From Cladochytrium replicatum (lineage: Eukaryota > Chytridiomycota > Chytridiomycetes > Cladochytriales > Cladochytriaceae), in assembly GCA_025526935.1 (NCBI GenBank), contig JAHLKD010000005.1, positions 558,001 to 622,000 on the forward strand: DNA of 64,000 nucleotides. Reading direction: 5' to 3'. The translations under genes were made by a program, and so were the position numbers. How positions within the stretch are numbered: the first letter of the stretch is position 1; each line of letters opens with the position of its first letter. Shown piece after piece: positions 38,138-52,728 of this stretch. The notes beneath the pieces were generated by a model, which ran no database searches, had not been told where the DNA came from, and was given only the letters and a program-made list of their open reading frames with translations.

Positions 38138-40573
38138 ATGGAGTCCCCTAGCAGCACCCCCACGAAACGCAAACGTGGAAGACCCCCGAAGAGACCACCC
38201 ACAGAAGACGCGGAGACTAGCCCATCAAAACACCGTGTGGTGGAAGGTCGGAAGGCAGAGCAAATCGAAGTGTCACCAACGAGTAGTAAAACAGCACCAC
38301 ACACTCCAAGCACACGATCCCGGCTTCGCAACGAATGGAAAGAGCAATCCCCGTCCGATTCGGACAATCAAGGCGTCGTAGATGACAACGAATCTAACAA
38401 TCTGCGGCAGCGCAAGGATCGAGAGCTTGATGAACCTACAGTTGTTGATGATTCAGATTCGGAGATGAGGATCGTTGAGGATAGCGATAAGGAGAATCTA
38501 TCTATCCAGGAGCTGAGTCAGACTCGATGTCGCTCGTTCGAGGAAGCGAATGGCGAGAACGAGGAGGATCATGATGGGGAGGATGGTGAAGACGGGGATG
38601 AGAAAGAGGAGATGGAGGAGGAAGATATAGCGAGGCGGAGGAGCAAGCGATATCGGAAGCGAACGGTTTTGGATCTACCCTCCGTGAAGCAGTCTCGAAC
38701 TCCTCCGTCATTACGTAAAAATCGAATCATGTCGGACGAGGAAGAGAGCGATGAAGATGATGAAGGGGAGAGTGGTGGAGTTGTAGAGGAACTTATGAAC
38801 GGAGATGACGAGTTATCGAGGGTGGATGAAGTCGATATGGTAGATACCAACGGAGACACCACATTTGCGGAGAAGGATGTTGCGGCCGCACGGGGACTGA
38901 TCCTCGGCAGACTCAATGGCGCACTTCCCCCCGCACAGTTAATTGGTCTCGATGAACAGTTCAAGTATTTTGCTTGCATATTACCATGGGTCAAAACTCA
39001 CCGTCCACACAGGAAGCTATACGGGATATTGGAGCGCACTGTGCAGAGCGGAGAAGGAAATTCGGTGCTGCTGGTTGGGAATCACGGATGCGGAAAGTCG
39101 ACAGTATGTTTAGCTGAAGGTCCGGGCATCGATTAATTGTTCATTTATTTCTCAGGCACTAGATATGGCCCTGACCAAACTTCGAGAGAACGAATTAAAG
39201 GGTAGTGCGGACAAATTATTCCACGTTGTAAGATTGGCCGGAAGAGTCCATGTTACGGATAGACTGGCGATGAGGTCAATGGCTAAGCAGCTGATGGTTG
39301 AAGTAGATGCAGAACAGGAAGTTAAGCTGGTATGTTGGACATTCTGACGGAGGTTGCACTATCTTGGTTCATTCCAACTGATCGTCCAAAGGGATCATCC
39401 GCGGAAATCCTGCCATTTCTGCTATCAACACTGCGATCAGGGTCATCAAACACCATTCCTATAGTCGTTGTGCTGGACGACTTTGATCTTTTTGCAGAGC
39501 ATCCAAAGCAAACCTTGCTATACAACCTGTTTGATCAGACGCAAAATGTCGGATGCCCAATGGCAGTAGTGGGGTTGACCGCCCGTTATGTAACTCAGGT
39601 CGGACCTGTTTTCTGATGGTTGAACTCATAGTCTTCCCTCAGGATGCGGTGGACTTGTTAGAAAAGCGGGTCAAGTCACGATTTTCGCAAAGGCAAATAG
39701 TGATGCAAGTCCCTGCGGATATACACAAGTTTACATCGATATGCGAGAGTGCACTCAGTTTACCTGCCAGTGCCGACTTCGATGAGACATATGTGGAGCG
39801 ATTCAACAAGCAAATCAAGGTTCAAATAGGGCTTTTGTGTATTGAATACAAAAACGCTGACTTTAACTTTTTGTTTTAGAGGATATTGGGCGACAAGTCT
39901 ATTGTCACTACACTCAGGCACATACACCAGATGACCCGAAGCGTTCGAACTACGTTTTCTTTATTTGTACGCACCGATTTCCAATGGATTGATATGCCTA
40001 ATTCTCCCATGAATAGAAATCAGCAATATCCGTGCTATGTGCAGAAAACCCGTTCCTATCAATAGCGCTGGTGAAAGAAACGATTTTTCACCATCAAAAG
40101 CTTTTGAAACTCAACCCAGTGCCAAGTGAGTGCGAAGAACGATAGGTCGGGAAGGTACTGATATAGTGCTAAAAAGTGCTTACTCTTGCGGAGGTTATGC
40201 TTTTATTATCCGTAAGGACGTATCTCATTACGGAACACGATGCGGTTAACTTCGAGATGGCTTTTGCAATATGCTTGGAGAGAATTCAGCGAAGCCGTTC
40301 ATCAGGAAGTGGAACTGGCGGCATCACGTTCGAGAAAGGTTTTGCAAAGAAGGTGGATTGGTTGTGGAGTACTCGGGCGAGACTAACTCTGCTCAGGCGT
40401 GGGACAGACTCTCGAAGATGAAATTAATGCAGCCTTCCGATGGAGGAAGAATGGCACGGCATCCAGGATTGCAGAGCTTTCAGTTGATGCAATGTTCACT
40501 TTCAGCTGGAGACATTTCGGCGGGTGTCAAGACTATGGAAGAGCGAATGCCTCTGTTTGTTCGGAAATGGTGA
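38138..40573 (+). CDS. orc4: Origin recognition complex subunit 4 with AT-hook leader
   Basis: AAA+ subunit of ORC, which marks replication origins and loads MCM. Exons 38138-39103, 39156-39329, 39392-39589, 39643-39819, 39880-39966, 40017-40125, 40177-40352 and 40397-40573; 687 aa. The AAA+ core shows Walker A LLVGNHGCGKST (about 312-323), Walker B VVVLDDFDLF, QTLLYNLFD, VGLTARY and LLEKRVKSRFSQRQI, all typical Orc4. The first 300 residues, absent in human Orc4 (436 aa), contain an AT-hook (KRKRGRPPKRPP near residue 11) followed by long acidic tracts. The last intron (40353-40396, 44 nt) has a weak donor GTGGAT but a good CTAAC branch site and keeps the frame. Confidence 0.93.
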
Positions 40574-40979
40574 GCTGAGCAGATCTGATTGGGACGCGGA
40601 TATTTGTTTGTTCATTGTCATGAATTAATTCATCGCAGGGCGGTTGAGAATTGATGATGAGATTGTGCGCCACTTGGCCGCAAATAAACCATGAAATCAT
40701 TGCAGGGAAATGGATCGCACCGATTGGGACCAGAGGAGAGATCCAGGATGGGGAGATTTCTTCACAAGCTTTTGTGTGTAGATGGGTGGTATTTCTAGCC
40801 CCTTTGGATGGTTCCGATGGAAAGGTTGCCTTCCTTGCTCGGATGACACGCCCACATGACACGCCCCCGCTACAGTCCCACGGGTTAATTTGCCGCTTCC
40901 ACAGCTAAAAGACTGCCGCAGATCCGCTTTCCCCTTGGCGTTTATTACCTGGTTTCGCTACTCTTCTCACTTCTTCGTC
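40574..40979. other. Intergenic region, orc4 3' / ALAS promoter
   Basis: About 400 bp with no recognised gene. It must include the 5-aminolevulinate synthase promoter. A duplicated ATGACACGCCC motif occurs near 40842-40867. Confidence 0.4.
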
Positions 40980-42980
40980 ATGGACTTCGCTAAAGTTTCA
41001 TCGTACGTACGATCGTGCCCGTTCCTGGCAAAGACCCCAGTTACCACCATGCGTAACAACTTGCCGGCCATCAAGTCGCTTGCGGCCACTCGTTGCCCTG
41101 TGATGTCCGTCGCCATGTCGGTCCAGTCCGCCAGATCCATTTCAACCTCGAGCCCTCACCAGCATGCCGCTGTCGCATCCCACGACCATGTCGCTAAGGG
41201 CCAACCTGCCATCCATGTGAAAAAATCTCACCATGGTGTGGACCCGGCTATTGTGATGCCCCAGCAGACCGTTCGTCAACCTCAATTGGACAAGGTTTTG
41301 CACAAGGTCGGACCAGTTCAGTCTGCAAAGCACGAAGGTATGCAAATTGAAAATGAGCGCCACGAACACGATTGGTTTACTGGTGTGTAACAGAGGTGCA
41401 CTCTGCTGCTGGTCACTCCAGCAAGGGGTTCGATTACGAATCGTTCTACACTGAGGAATTGGAGAAGAAGCACAAAGACAAGTCTTACAGATACTTCAAC
41501 AACATCAACAGGCTTGCCCAAGCTTTCCCTACCGCTCACACCGGGAACGGTGACCATGTTACGGTTTGGTGTTCAAACGACTATCTGGGCATGTCGAAAC
41601 AGCCATTGGTCGTTGATACCATGAAGTAGGTCAAACCAGTTTATGTACATGCTTGTACTTACAATTGGTTTTAGAATGACTTTGGACAAGTACGGGGCTG
41701 GTGCAGGCGGTACTAGGAACATTGCTGGAAATGCCCAGCTCCACCTTTCATTGGAGAGAGAGCTAGCGAGCCTCCACGGCAAAGACAATGCGCTTGTCTT
41801 CTCTTCTTGTTTTGTCGCAAATGACGCGACTATCTCTACCCTGGCGGGAAAACTACCGGGGTGCGTCATCTTCTCCGACTCTTCCAACCATGCTTCAATG
41901 ATTCAAGGTATCCGCCACTCCGGTGCTGCCAAGAAGATTTTCAGGCACAACGATTTGGCCCACCTCGAGTCGCTTCTCCAGGAAGTAGATATCAATACCC
42001 CCAAGCTTATCGCCTTTGAGAGCGTGTACTCAATGTGCGGTTCTATTGGGCCGATCAAGGAAATTGCGGCTCTTGCGAGGAAGTACAATGCCATTACTTT
42101 CTTGGATGAAGTGCACGCTGTCGGAATGTACGGTCAGACCGGAGCCGGAGTTGCCGAGCACCTTGATGTTATGTCTGAGATTGACATCATTACTGGTACC
42201 CTTGGAAAGGCTTACGGCGTTGTGGGAGGCTACATTGGTATGTTTGCGAAGTTCTTCTAATAGCTTCGCGGGTGTTTGACCAGATTACTATTTACAGCCG
42301 CTTCAGCCAAACTTGTCGACATGATTCGCAGCTACGCCCCTGGCTTCATTTTTACAACCTCGCTCCCTCCGACCATTGTTGCCGGTGCGCTTGCTTCCAT
42401 CCAGCACCTCAAGGTTTCTCAGGTCGAGCGTTTCGGGCAGCAGTTCCACACTGCTCAGCTCAAGAACGTCCTCGCGGACGTCAACATCCCCGTCGTTCCC
42501 AACCCGTCCCACATCGTTCCCGTCTTGATCGGTGACGCCGAGACCGCCAAGTCTGTGTCTGACGAGCTGCTTTCGCGCTACAAGATCTACGTGCAAAGCA
42601 TCAATTACCCTACGGTCTCGAAGGGTGAGGAAAGGCTCCGCATCACCCCAACTCCCGGCCACACCGAAGCCTACATGGACCGCCTTGTGTCTGCTCTCTG
42701 CACCATCTGGAAGGAGCGCGGCCTTCGCACTGAGAAGGATTGGGAAGCTGAAGGGGGTCGTGCTGGAGTGGGTATCGCTCGTGATGAGCCTGTGAAACAG
42801 CTCGTACCGTTGGAGGGCGTGCAGTTTGGAGGTGCGCGTGGGTACGATGAGCTCCGTTCATTCTATGAGGGGCTCGAGAGCGGAGCTGCGGCCGTCGCCG
42901 ACCGCAATGCGGCGATGGAAGCTGCCGGTGGATTTTTCCAGCCGTCTTTGACTGATCGCATGGTCTCCGCTTCTGCTTGA
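40980..42980 (+). CDS. hem1: 5-aminolevulinate synthase, mitochondrial
   Basis: PLP enzyme that condenses glycine and succinyl-CoA to 5-aminolevulinate, the first step of heme synthesis in the mitochondrial matrix. Exons 40980-41337, 41394-41625, 41675-42237, 42298-42980; 611 aa. A long N-terminal presequence (about 1-120) holds two Cys-Pro motifs (RSCPFLA near residue 13, RCPVMS near 39), a feature linked to heme control of import in other ALAS proteins. The core shows [51 protein letters not shown] and the PLP Lys in [13 protein letters not shown]. The ending differs slightly from yeast Hem1 but length fits. Strong consensus introns of 49-60 nt. Confidence 0.95.
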
Positions 42981-43265
42981 GTGCAACTAGATGGAGATAA
43001 ACTGACAATATCGGTTGTTTGAAAAACTGTTGTATTGTTCGATTTGTCCATTGGCCGTAACGGCACTTTCCTTGAAATCTCAAAAAGACACCAATTTTTG
43101 AAATGCGTAAAAAATGACCTCTTCTCGCTTTTTGTTAAATTCGAATGGACACCTGAGGTGCTGCAATGTTAAATGCACATGATAGCTGTGGGCACGCTGA
43201 AACTTTAGAACTCTGCTTCGAAACAAATTTCCCCTATTTGAGGGCTCCGGACCAGCTAGACAGAG
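42981..43265. other. Intergenic region
   Basis: About 285 bp after the ALAS gene; AT-rich 3' flank, nothing recognised. Confidence 0.35.
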
Positions 43266-44030
43266 ATGAAGCTGTTTAGTGTACTCCTCGTTGCGACTAC
43301 TGCTCTTCAGGGCACTAGTAAAGTCTCTGCGGCCTCCATTAACCACGATGCCATTGTCGGATCCCCAGAGCAATCTGCGAAGAAAAATCTGCCTTGAAAT
43401 TTAAGGCATTCCTCCATGTTCAACGGTTGTGCTGCATTCCCGGCTGTGGATGTGAAGGCAACGTTGGAGGTGGACTGAAGTCATCGTGTCCAGGCAGGTA
43501 CACAAATTTTTTTTGGATACAATCACCAATTCTTTGCTGTCGGTTCTGCAGGTTTACGACCGTTCAGGCTGGTACAACGGGCCGCTGCGCAATCATGGTA
43601 CCATATCAGCAAGCCTGGTGCGTCAAGGACCAAGGTGGCATTACTGGCGTCGGGCACCGCAACGACAACGACTGGGAATGTGCTGTCGTGGATCAACAAC
43701 GCCGGTGTCGCCGAATAGCACATTATTGCGGTTTCCGCATCGGCTTACGGCCACTACAGCAAGTACCACTCGTTCGTAACCTCGAGCATAATGGACGGCG
43801 AACACCCCAACATCAAGTACTGGGCAAACGAGTTCTTACTCACGGTACAGACACGGACGACAACAAGGGAGAAATCCCTCTGCTTCCGCTTATCCACTAG
43901 CAAGGAACACCTTGAACTCTTACGACTTGGAAACGAAAAAGTGCCCCTTGACGCAAACGTGCCATTCAACGACTCGAACTCAACAGTCTCTCTAAAGCAT
44001 ATATTTGAACCTTTATATGCATGCATGCAA
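43266..44030 (+). pseudogene. Broken NLP (NPP1/necrosis-inducing-like) gene
   Basis: Remnant of a secreted NLP-family protein. A signal-peptide ORF starts at 43266 and stops at 43397. Downstream, NPP1-like segments appear in different frames: a short N-terminal block near 43395-43430, RSGWYNG near 43563-43583, and an altered central motif GHRNDNDWE near 43650-43676, where functional family members have GHRHDWE. The frame changes near 43390, 43430 and again after 43580, and the heptapeptide is changed and lengthened. Introns may account for one junction but not for all. NLPs of plant-associated microbes are cytolysins; this copy appears inactive. The family call is by motif only. Confidence 0.55.
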
Positions 44031-45090
44031 CAAAGAATTTTCTGTGCTTTCCTGGTATTACACGTCATGCTACTATATGGTCAGATTTTCGCACAAGTTT
44101 TGCACAGCGTTTATGAGCATGTAATAGAACAATAATAGACCGATGACGTACAACGTGGGTATGGGTCCATGGGCTGAATGGCAAATTGTCGTCTCTTAAG
44201 TTCAGCTGCCGTTGCAAATTTGACTGATTATGTGTACAAATATTTACAAGTCCCTCCTTGGCACCCATGGCGGCATGTCCCAAGACCAGGGGTCCCGTGC
44301 GCAGCTGCCCAATAGAAGTACTCCGCTGCGATGCGGCACGGTTTACGTGCTATGAGTCAGCAATGATCGGAGCTTGATCTGGGCTTCTCCACTCGGACTT
44401 TCGGAGGAAAAGATGAGCTCACTTGGCTGTGCCATCACAGCGCATGATTACCCATTCCCTGTGATGTTCAAGGGGTCAAACGGCGAAACCCGGCATTACA
44501 AATACAAAAAAGATCTCCCGTTCCTTTTAATATATGATCGGGCATTGTCTCGGTGCCAACAAGCAAAAAAAAAAGGTGAAAATGAGGCGGTCCCACCTCT
44601 TTTAAAGTTCACCTATATTTGGCCCTTCACCCGTTTCACTTGTTCTTTCATGCTCACGGTGCCTACGGGCGCTGATGTCCCTTTTTTGGCGTTGGCCACC
44701 ACATAAGACCCGCATCAGAGCCAGATTAAGCCCTCGCTTGAAGATAAGGCCCCGGAGACTTTCGCTCCACGTGTGAGGGATTGGTCTTCGTGACAAGAAG
44801 GCGACGGCTAATTTGGCTCTTGATATTGGGACTTATATCGTTTTGTCTTTACATCTTCCGCATTCTCCCCCATACCTCGAATTTTGAACAGCAGATACAG
44901 TGAACTATCACCAGAGGTAAAGAGAAGGTTGATACTCACACTAAAGTGGAGCAGTAAAACGTAACTCAGTGTATGGTTCTGCACTTGCCCCAACGTTATC
45001 CAGAGATGTACATTGTTTGTATAACTCAATCATCTCTTCAAAGTGCACTGCTAAAATGCACTGGACTCCTTCAGCAGAGTAGCATCATGC

Positions 45091-45465
45091 GTGAATTGCA
45101 CAAACGAAGCTTTCGTTCATCCTCACTGCTCACAGCAAAGCAATTTCCGAGCGGCAAACTTCGCCTATACCAACTCCGCCATGCTCGACCTATGCGAATG
45201 TTGGAGAACGAACGCGTGAATTGCACAAACGAAGCTTTCGTTCATCCTCACTGCTCACAGCAAAGCAATTTCCGAGCGGCAAACTCCGCCTATACCAACT
45301 CCGCCATGCTCGATCTATGAGAATGTTGGAGAACGAATGCGTGAATTGCACAAACGAAGCTTTCGTTCATCCTCACTGCTCACAGCAAAGCAATTTCCGA
45401 GCGGCAAACTTCGCCTATACCAACTCCGCCATGCTCGATCTATGCGAATGTTGGAGAACGAAAGT
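45091..45465. repeat. Tandem repeat, 3 x 125 bp
   Basis: Unit starts GTGAATTGCACAAACGAAGC; copies at 45091-45215, 45216-45340 and 45341-45465 differ at only a few positions. 125 bp is not a multiple of 3, so the peptide encoded changes frame in each copy; coding is unlikely. Such an array would be prone to copy-number variation. Confidence 0.92.
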
Positions 45466-46087
45466 GTGCAAACATCTTTCAATGCGGATTTATTCAGCAT
45501 ATGGGCAGATCACGGAGCACCCCCGCTGCCTCTTTCTTGGCTGTCTACAGTGATCTTATTTCCATTCATTGATCAGTTTACCATCACAAGAAGACATGTC
45601 TTCACGATAATCTTTCCGACTCTGTCCACACTTGTTTGAACATTCTTGGACCACATGATTCGAAGGGTGCACCTGGATTTCCCATTATACATCTCACAGG
45701 AAACCATTTGGCCCGTGCATATGTTAAAAGGCCAGTAGTAAAATTTCTCCAAGCAACGATCTTAAGGATCACCCGGACGCAAATTGGCCCATCGATTCGC
45801 GGAACCCTTAGCTGGTTCTTAGCGTCGATAGATTTCCGAAGGTCCGAGGAGCGAGGTAGAGTAGTAGGTTACATCAGCGGAGGAGTGGGGCTGCTGTAAT
45901 GGTGGACCCAGAGAGGCATCGCAAATCAAGCATCTAACGAGCTTTTTAAAATTCAATTCTGAGTCACCATAAAGCCGTCTTTGTAGCAAAACCAGTCCGC
46001 ATATCCCATTCATTTGGTTCAGTCAGGTATCTTTGATGCCAAATTCAGTATGACATTTCTCCAACGTTCATACACCACCTGCTTTTG

Positions 46088-46773
46088 TCACCAAGCGCTT
46101 AACTGCTCTGGTGTCATGAACTCTTCCACATCAGTGGTATCCGCTAAATCGGCAGTTATTTCTCCAGCCAGTATTGACATAATCTTACGACGAGCAACAC
46201 GGCAGTAGGTGCGACCTTCCAACCAGGTCAGTTTCTCTCTACAAGTCACCATCATCGGCAACATCATCGTCATCCAATCTACCCTATCGTTCGAAAAGCG
46301 ATATTCTACTCGGTTTCCAGTCAAGCATGTAAATCCATTCCTTGGTCACAGCGATGGCAACGGATCGAGAAAGCTTTTTGATCCCCACTCTGTTCAAAAA
46401 ACTCAAGTGGTCTGCATGTTGAGACATCGAAGCGTCGGACCTGGCGGAATGTTGTAAACCACTCGCCGAAGTCCTGGCAATTGTATAGTACTTTTCTGGA
46501 GATGGGAGCAACGTCACGAAACACGAAACTGGCTCTTGAGGTTTGTGAACACGCATCCAGGTTTTATGTACTCGGCAGATTGACTTGACTCAGGCGCTTC
46601 CGTCCATCAGAACGTGGGGACCCGACTCGCTCTACTCTCTTCGATCTCTGCAGTTCCTCCTCTTGCATTACTCTTTCTCGACGGTCCACCTGTTCGTGTC
46701 GCGGCCTCATCTCCTCTCGCGGTTGGGTAACAACCTGCTCGGCGTTGAACGCTGATTGAGTTGATTTGGTCAT
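46088..46773 (-). pseudogene. Unrecognised gene relic
   Basis: Three consecutive minus-strand ORFs (about 46773-46564, 46524-46321, 46324-46088) look protein-like: an acidic/Arg-rich charged segment, then FGEWFTTFRQVRRFD with a CHRC pair, then LTWLEGRTYCRVARRKIM. The first two may be joined by an intron, but the second and third are in different frames with no splice signals between. I do not recognise the family. Possible explanations are a decayed host gene or a transposon gag-like scrap. Confidence 0.3.
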
Positions 46774-47948
46774 CCATGCATGCTTGAGTCCGGACCGGTT
46801 AATTAGTTAAGAAATTGTCCGGTAGCCAACCAATGGGCTGAAAAAATATGAAAAAAGGGACAAAGGGTTATTGTAAAGTAGAACACAAGTTGTATTTGTA
46901 ATGCAATAGTTCGCCGTTGGCTTCACGGAAAGAGTATTGATGAATAGTCCACTGTTCGCTTTGTGCGTGTCCTCCACCTCTGCATAGTTTGGTGGTTATC
47001 GGAACCATGGAAGATGGGAAGCTTAGGCGGGCGCAGTTCAGCTTCTGTGCGGCCAGGTTGTTTTCAAGTTCTCCGGCATACCCGAGAGTTATACAGTACT
47101 TGCTGATATACGTTAGGTGTTGCAAAGTGATTGTTGTGTTTCTATATCTGGGGTAACCAGGAGAATTATCACTGTGTACGGGCAGTCACAAAGGTATCTG
47201 TCTGTGTGCATGTTACATAAGCTGATACCCATTTAAGCGCCGACAAGTAAGGACTCTTTTCGAACACTGTCTTACGACATGGACGATCCTGGATCACAGA
47301 CATCGTCGATACTTCAGATTGAATTTTAGGTCATTCCTTGTAAATGCGAACAATGTCAGTTAGTTGCAAAGTGACGCCTACTGAACGCTCGGTCATGATT
47401 GGATCTTCGCCGCAATCAGCTTTGTCTGGTGGTAGACTCTCATTTTCCACCAACAGAAATGGCTTTGCGTCGCGCTGCCAGGTCACGAGACACCAGCGTG
47501 TTCCTCCGCTGCTTGCCCGCCAAACGCACAGACTGCAGTCCAGCGCACCCAGCTGCAAAATTCCCCGTCCAGCGCAATTTGCGACACTTGCACAAAAGAC
47601 CCGCATCCACCGCATCGTAATATTGCATCGCTCCTCAGTTCTTGATTCGTCTTGCTCGAGCTTGTGAGAGCTAGCAATCCGAGATCAGCAGGCAATCCTC
47701 CCCGATATCAATAACCATTCCGTCAACTGTTATTATTCTCGACAGCGTCAGAATCACATTTTTTCATCCACCGATCCAAACAACGAGTCTTCGTAACCGA
47801 CCTCGCCTCCCGAATTTGACCGCCGAGGTCAATTTCAAGTCACAGTTGTTATTTGAAATCTATTCGGCGTTAAGGAATTGAAGGGAATAACACGATCTGA
47901 TTTCGATCTTCCGGCAAGCAAACGCTGTTGGTCAAGCAATACACCGAC

Positions 47949-50400
<2,452 letters not shown>

Positions 50401-50840
50401 TGGTATGTGTGGGCATGGCTGTCAGAGTTATCATAGAGATCAGCCATTGTGAGAGGGGCCAAGTTAAGGGGATACACACTCGGTTATTCGTTCTTGCTTC
50501 ATTACCTTAGATCATTGCTTTGTACCATTTTTTCCTTGCCGTCTGGGAGAGTCACCGCTTACACCCTTATTTATATCCACTTTCCCCAATCTCCATAATT
50601 TCGCTTTTTGAACCTTGTTCTCCTCAACTCTTCAATTTTTATATCTGCGAGAGCGGGAAGATCGCACCCCATATTTCATGTTTTCGGTCCGCTTGTTTTA
50701 GTTATATTGGCGATATTCATTAATGGTGAATGTATTCAACATTAAAATCCCCTGTCCTTCACCGCCACAGGCACAGTCAACCGCTTTTCTTTTCTTTCTG
50801 ATACTCAGCCGCAAAGTTGTTGCTCGCTCGTCAAATCCGA
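50401..50840. other. Intergenic region upstream of eL20
   Basis: 440 bp, pyrimidine-rich on the plus strand in the last 200 bp, which is usual for ribosomal-protein promoters. No gene recognised. Confidence 0.4.
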
Positions 50841-51623
50841 ATGTCCCGCCTTCACGAATACCAGGTGAATGGTCGATTATGGAGATCGGGCCGTCGATGT
50901 CGACCCAGTGCTGATCAGTAATTCTTTAAATTTGCCATCTCAGGTGGTTGGCAGACGTGCCCCCACAGAAAAGGAGCCTGTCCCAAAGCTTTACCGCATG
51001 CGGCTCTTCGCCCCCAACACCGTTGTCGCAAAATCGCGCTTCTGGTACTTCCTTAAGCAGGCCCACAAGGTCAAGAAGGCTTCGGGTGAGATTGTCGGTG
51101 TCAACGAGGTAATTTTGCGTAAAGGGGCGAAATAAAGGCTTTGTCCTGATCATATTCTACTAGATCTTTGAGAAGAAGCCTCTCCAGGTGAAGAACTTCG
51201 GCATCTGGCTTCGCTACGACTCCAGGTCCGGTACCCACAACATGTACAAGGAGTACCGTGAATTGAGCCGTGCCGCCGCCGTCGCTTCGTGCTGTGAGCT
51301 GATAATGATTGCAGATTTCGGGATCGACGTTTGACTCGTTTGGGTTGTAATTTAGACCAGGACTTGGCAGCTCGCCACCGTGCCCGCTTCCGTTCCATTC
51401 ACATCATTAAGGTCGCTGAGGTTGAATCTAAGAACGTCCGCCGCCCATACATCCAGCAGCTCATCGTACGTTTTCGACGCATTGTTATTTTTAGGCTTGT
51501 TGCTGATAAATATTTTTTCAGGACCCTAAGCTGAAGTTCCCTCTGCCCCACCGCGTCCTTCGTCCGTCGAGCAAACGCCACAGGCAATTGTTCATTGCTA
51601 GCCGCCCGGGCACCGTCGCATAA
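50841..51623 (+). CDS. rpl20: 60S ribosomal protein eL20 (L18a)
   Basis: Component of the large ribosomal subunit. Exons 50841-50864, 50944-51108, 51164-51293, 51356-51465, 51522-51623; 176 aa, as in yeast and human. The 24-nt first exon codes MSRLHEYQ and splices to VVGRRAPTE, matching the orthologous start. [67 protein letters not shown] and LKFPLPHRV are near-identical to known eL20. Four introns of 54-79 nt, unusually many for so short a gene. Confidence 0.97.
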
Positions 51624-52728
51624 GGACATTAGCTTGTGTATTGGATTGGTATCCGTTGTGTTGGAAAACAAATACATTCGTCCACATACGCCTCGATTTG
51701 AGATAACGCAATGACATTGTTAAAGGCGAAACTGCAGCTGCAAAGGCATTTTTTTCTTTAAAATTATATGACGAACAAGGGATACTGGTCCGGCTTGGGA
51801 GAACTGAATTAGTGTGGAAAGTGAGCAACAAATTCATTGCAGTATGCAGAAAGTCAAAGACGAGAGGATGATGTTATAAAGAGTTACATTTACGGAGAGG
51901 TTCAACCCTCATGATTTACTTCCTGTCTTCATGAATATCGTTACGCATGACCTACTCAACCACCAATTGTGAGAGCAAACTCTGTGGAGTTTAAAAAACT
52001 TCACAAAGTATTCACTCAAGAAATCCGATCAGTCGGCTCATTACCAAGTCTCCGTATTCAAGCATCACTGCTGCCGGACTCTCAGCGCTTAAAGAGGATA
52101 CTGTGTGCTGGGGCAAAGAGCGAAAAGTGCGTCATGCAAATAGCTTGGTCTGTGGAACGAGAACATCCTTCACTCGGTTCGGATCAAACTCCACGATCAC
52201 TTCAAACAGCGAGTGTCAACCCTCCTTGCTGCACTCAGCTCAGAAGCAAAATCACGATGACCACGATCATGAACATACCACGAACAACCTGATCAGGTGA
52301 AGACAAATTCAGTTACTTTCCAATCTCTCATACCTTCACTTGCAGACACCTGGAATGCAAATGCTCTCGTTCAATATGATGGAAACGGTGCTGCAACAAA
52401 TTGACGCTACGACAGGACGCGGTTTGGACGAGCTCAGTGCGGTCTCATGATTTTCGCCAAGAACTTCTACCGAAGCGATTGTCTCTGTTTTGAATCAGCA
52501 CAACATGATACATTTAAAATTAAAGTGCTCGAGCTTTCGACATTAAATACTCCCAAAAGACTTGTCTGACATTTTTCTGAGCTTCTCTCTGTATGCTCTG
52601 CTCACGGAGGGACCGTTAGTCCTAAATCTAAACGATTGGCGTCGTAGTTTGGAGTAGGAAACGTATGTTGGGGCAATTTTGTCGTGCTCTGGGAGGAAAC
52701 TCACTTGTCAATTATAGGAATTAAGGAA
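51624..52728. other. Intergenic region with unassigned ORFs
   Basis: 1.1 kb between eL20 and the Pet127 stop codon. Plus-strand ORFs at 51969-52292 contain a His/Asp-rich stretch (HDDHDHEH), and a possible splice (donor near 52292, acceptor near 52345) leads to a short open stretch ending at 52449. No family recognised; it may be a small gene or nothing. Confidence 0.3.

Larger units (their letters stand above)
44031..47948. other. Gene-poor 3.9-kb region
   Basis: No intact gene recognised. It contains the 3 x 125 bp repeat (45091-45465), relic ORFs at 46088-46773, and many short unrelated ORFs. It is also the longest stretch of the window without a conserved gene. Confidence 0.5.

Noticed and set aside
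45061-45639. ORFs running through the 125-bp repeats
   Set aside because: The frame changes in each copy and the peptide repeats have no known counterpart.
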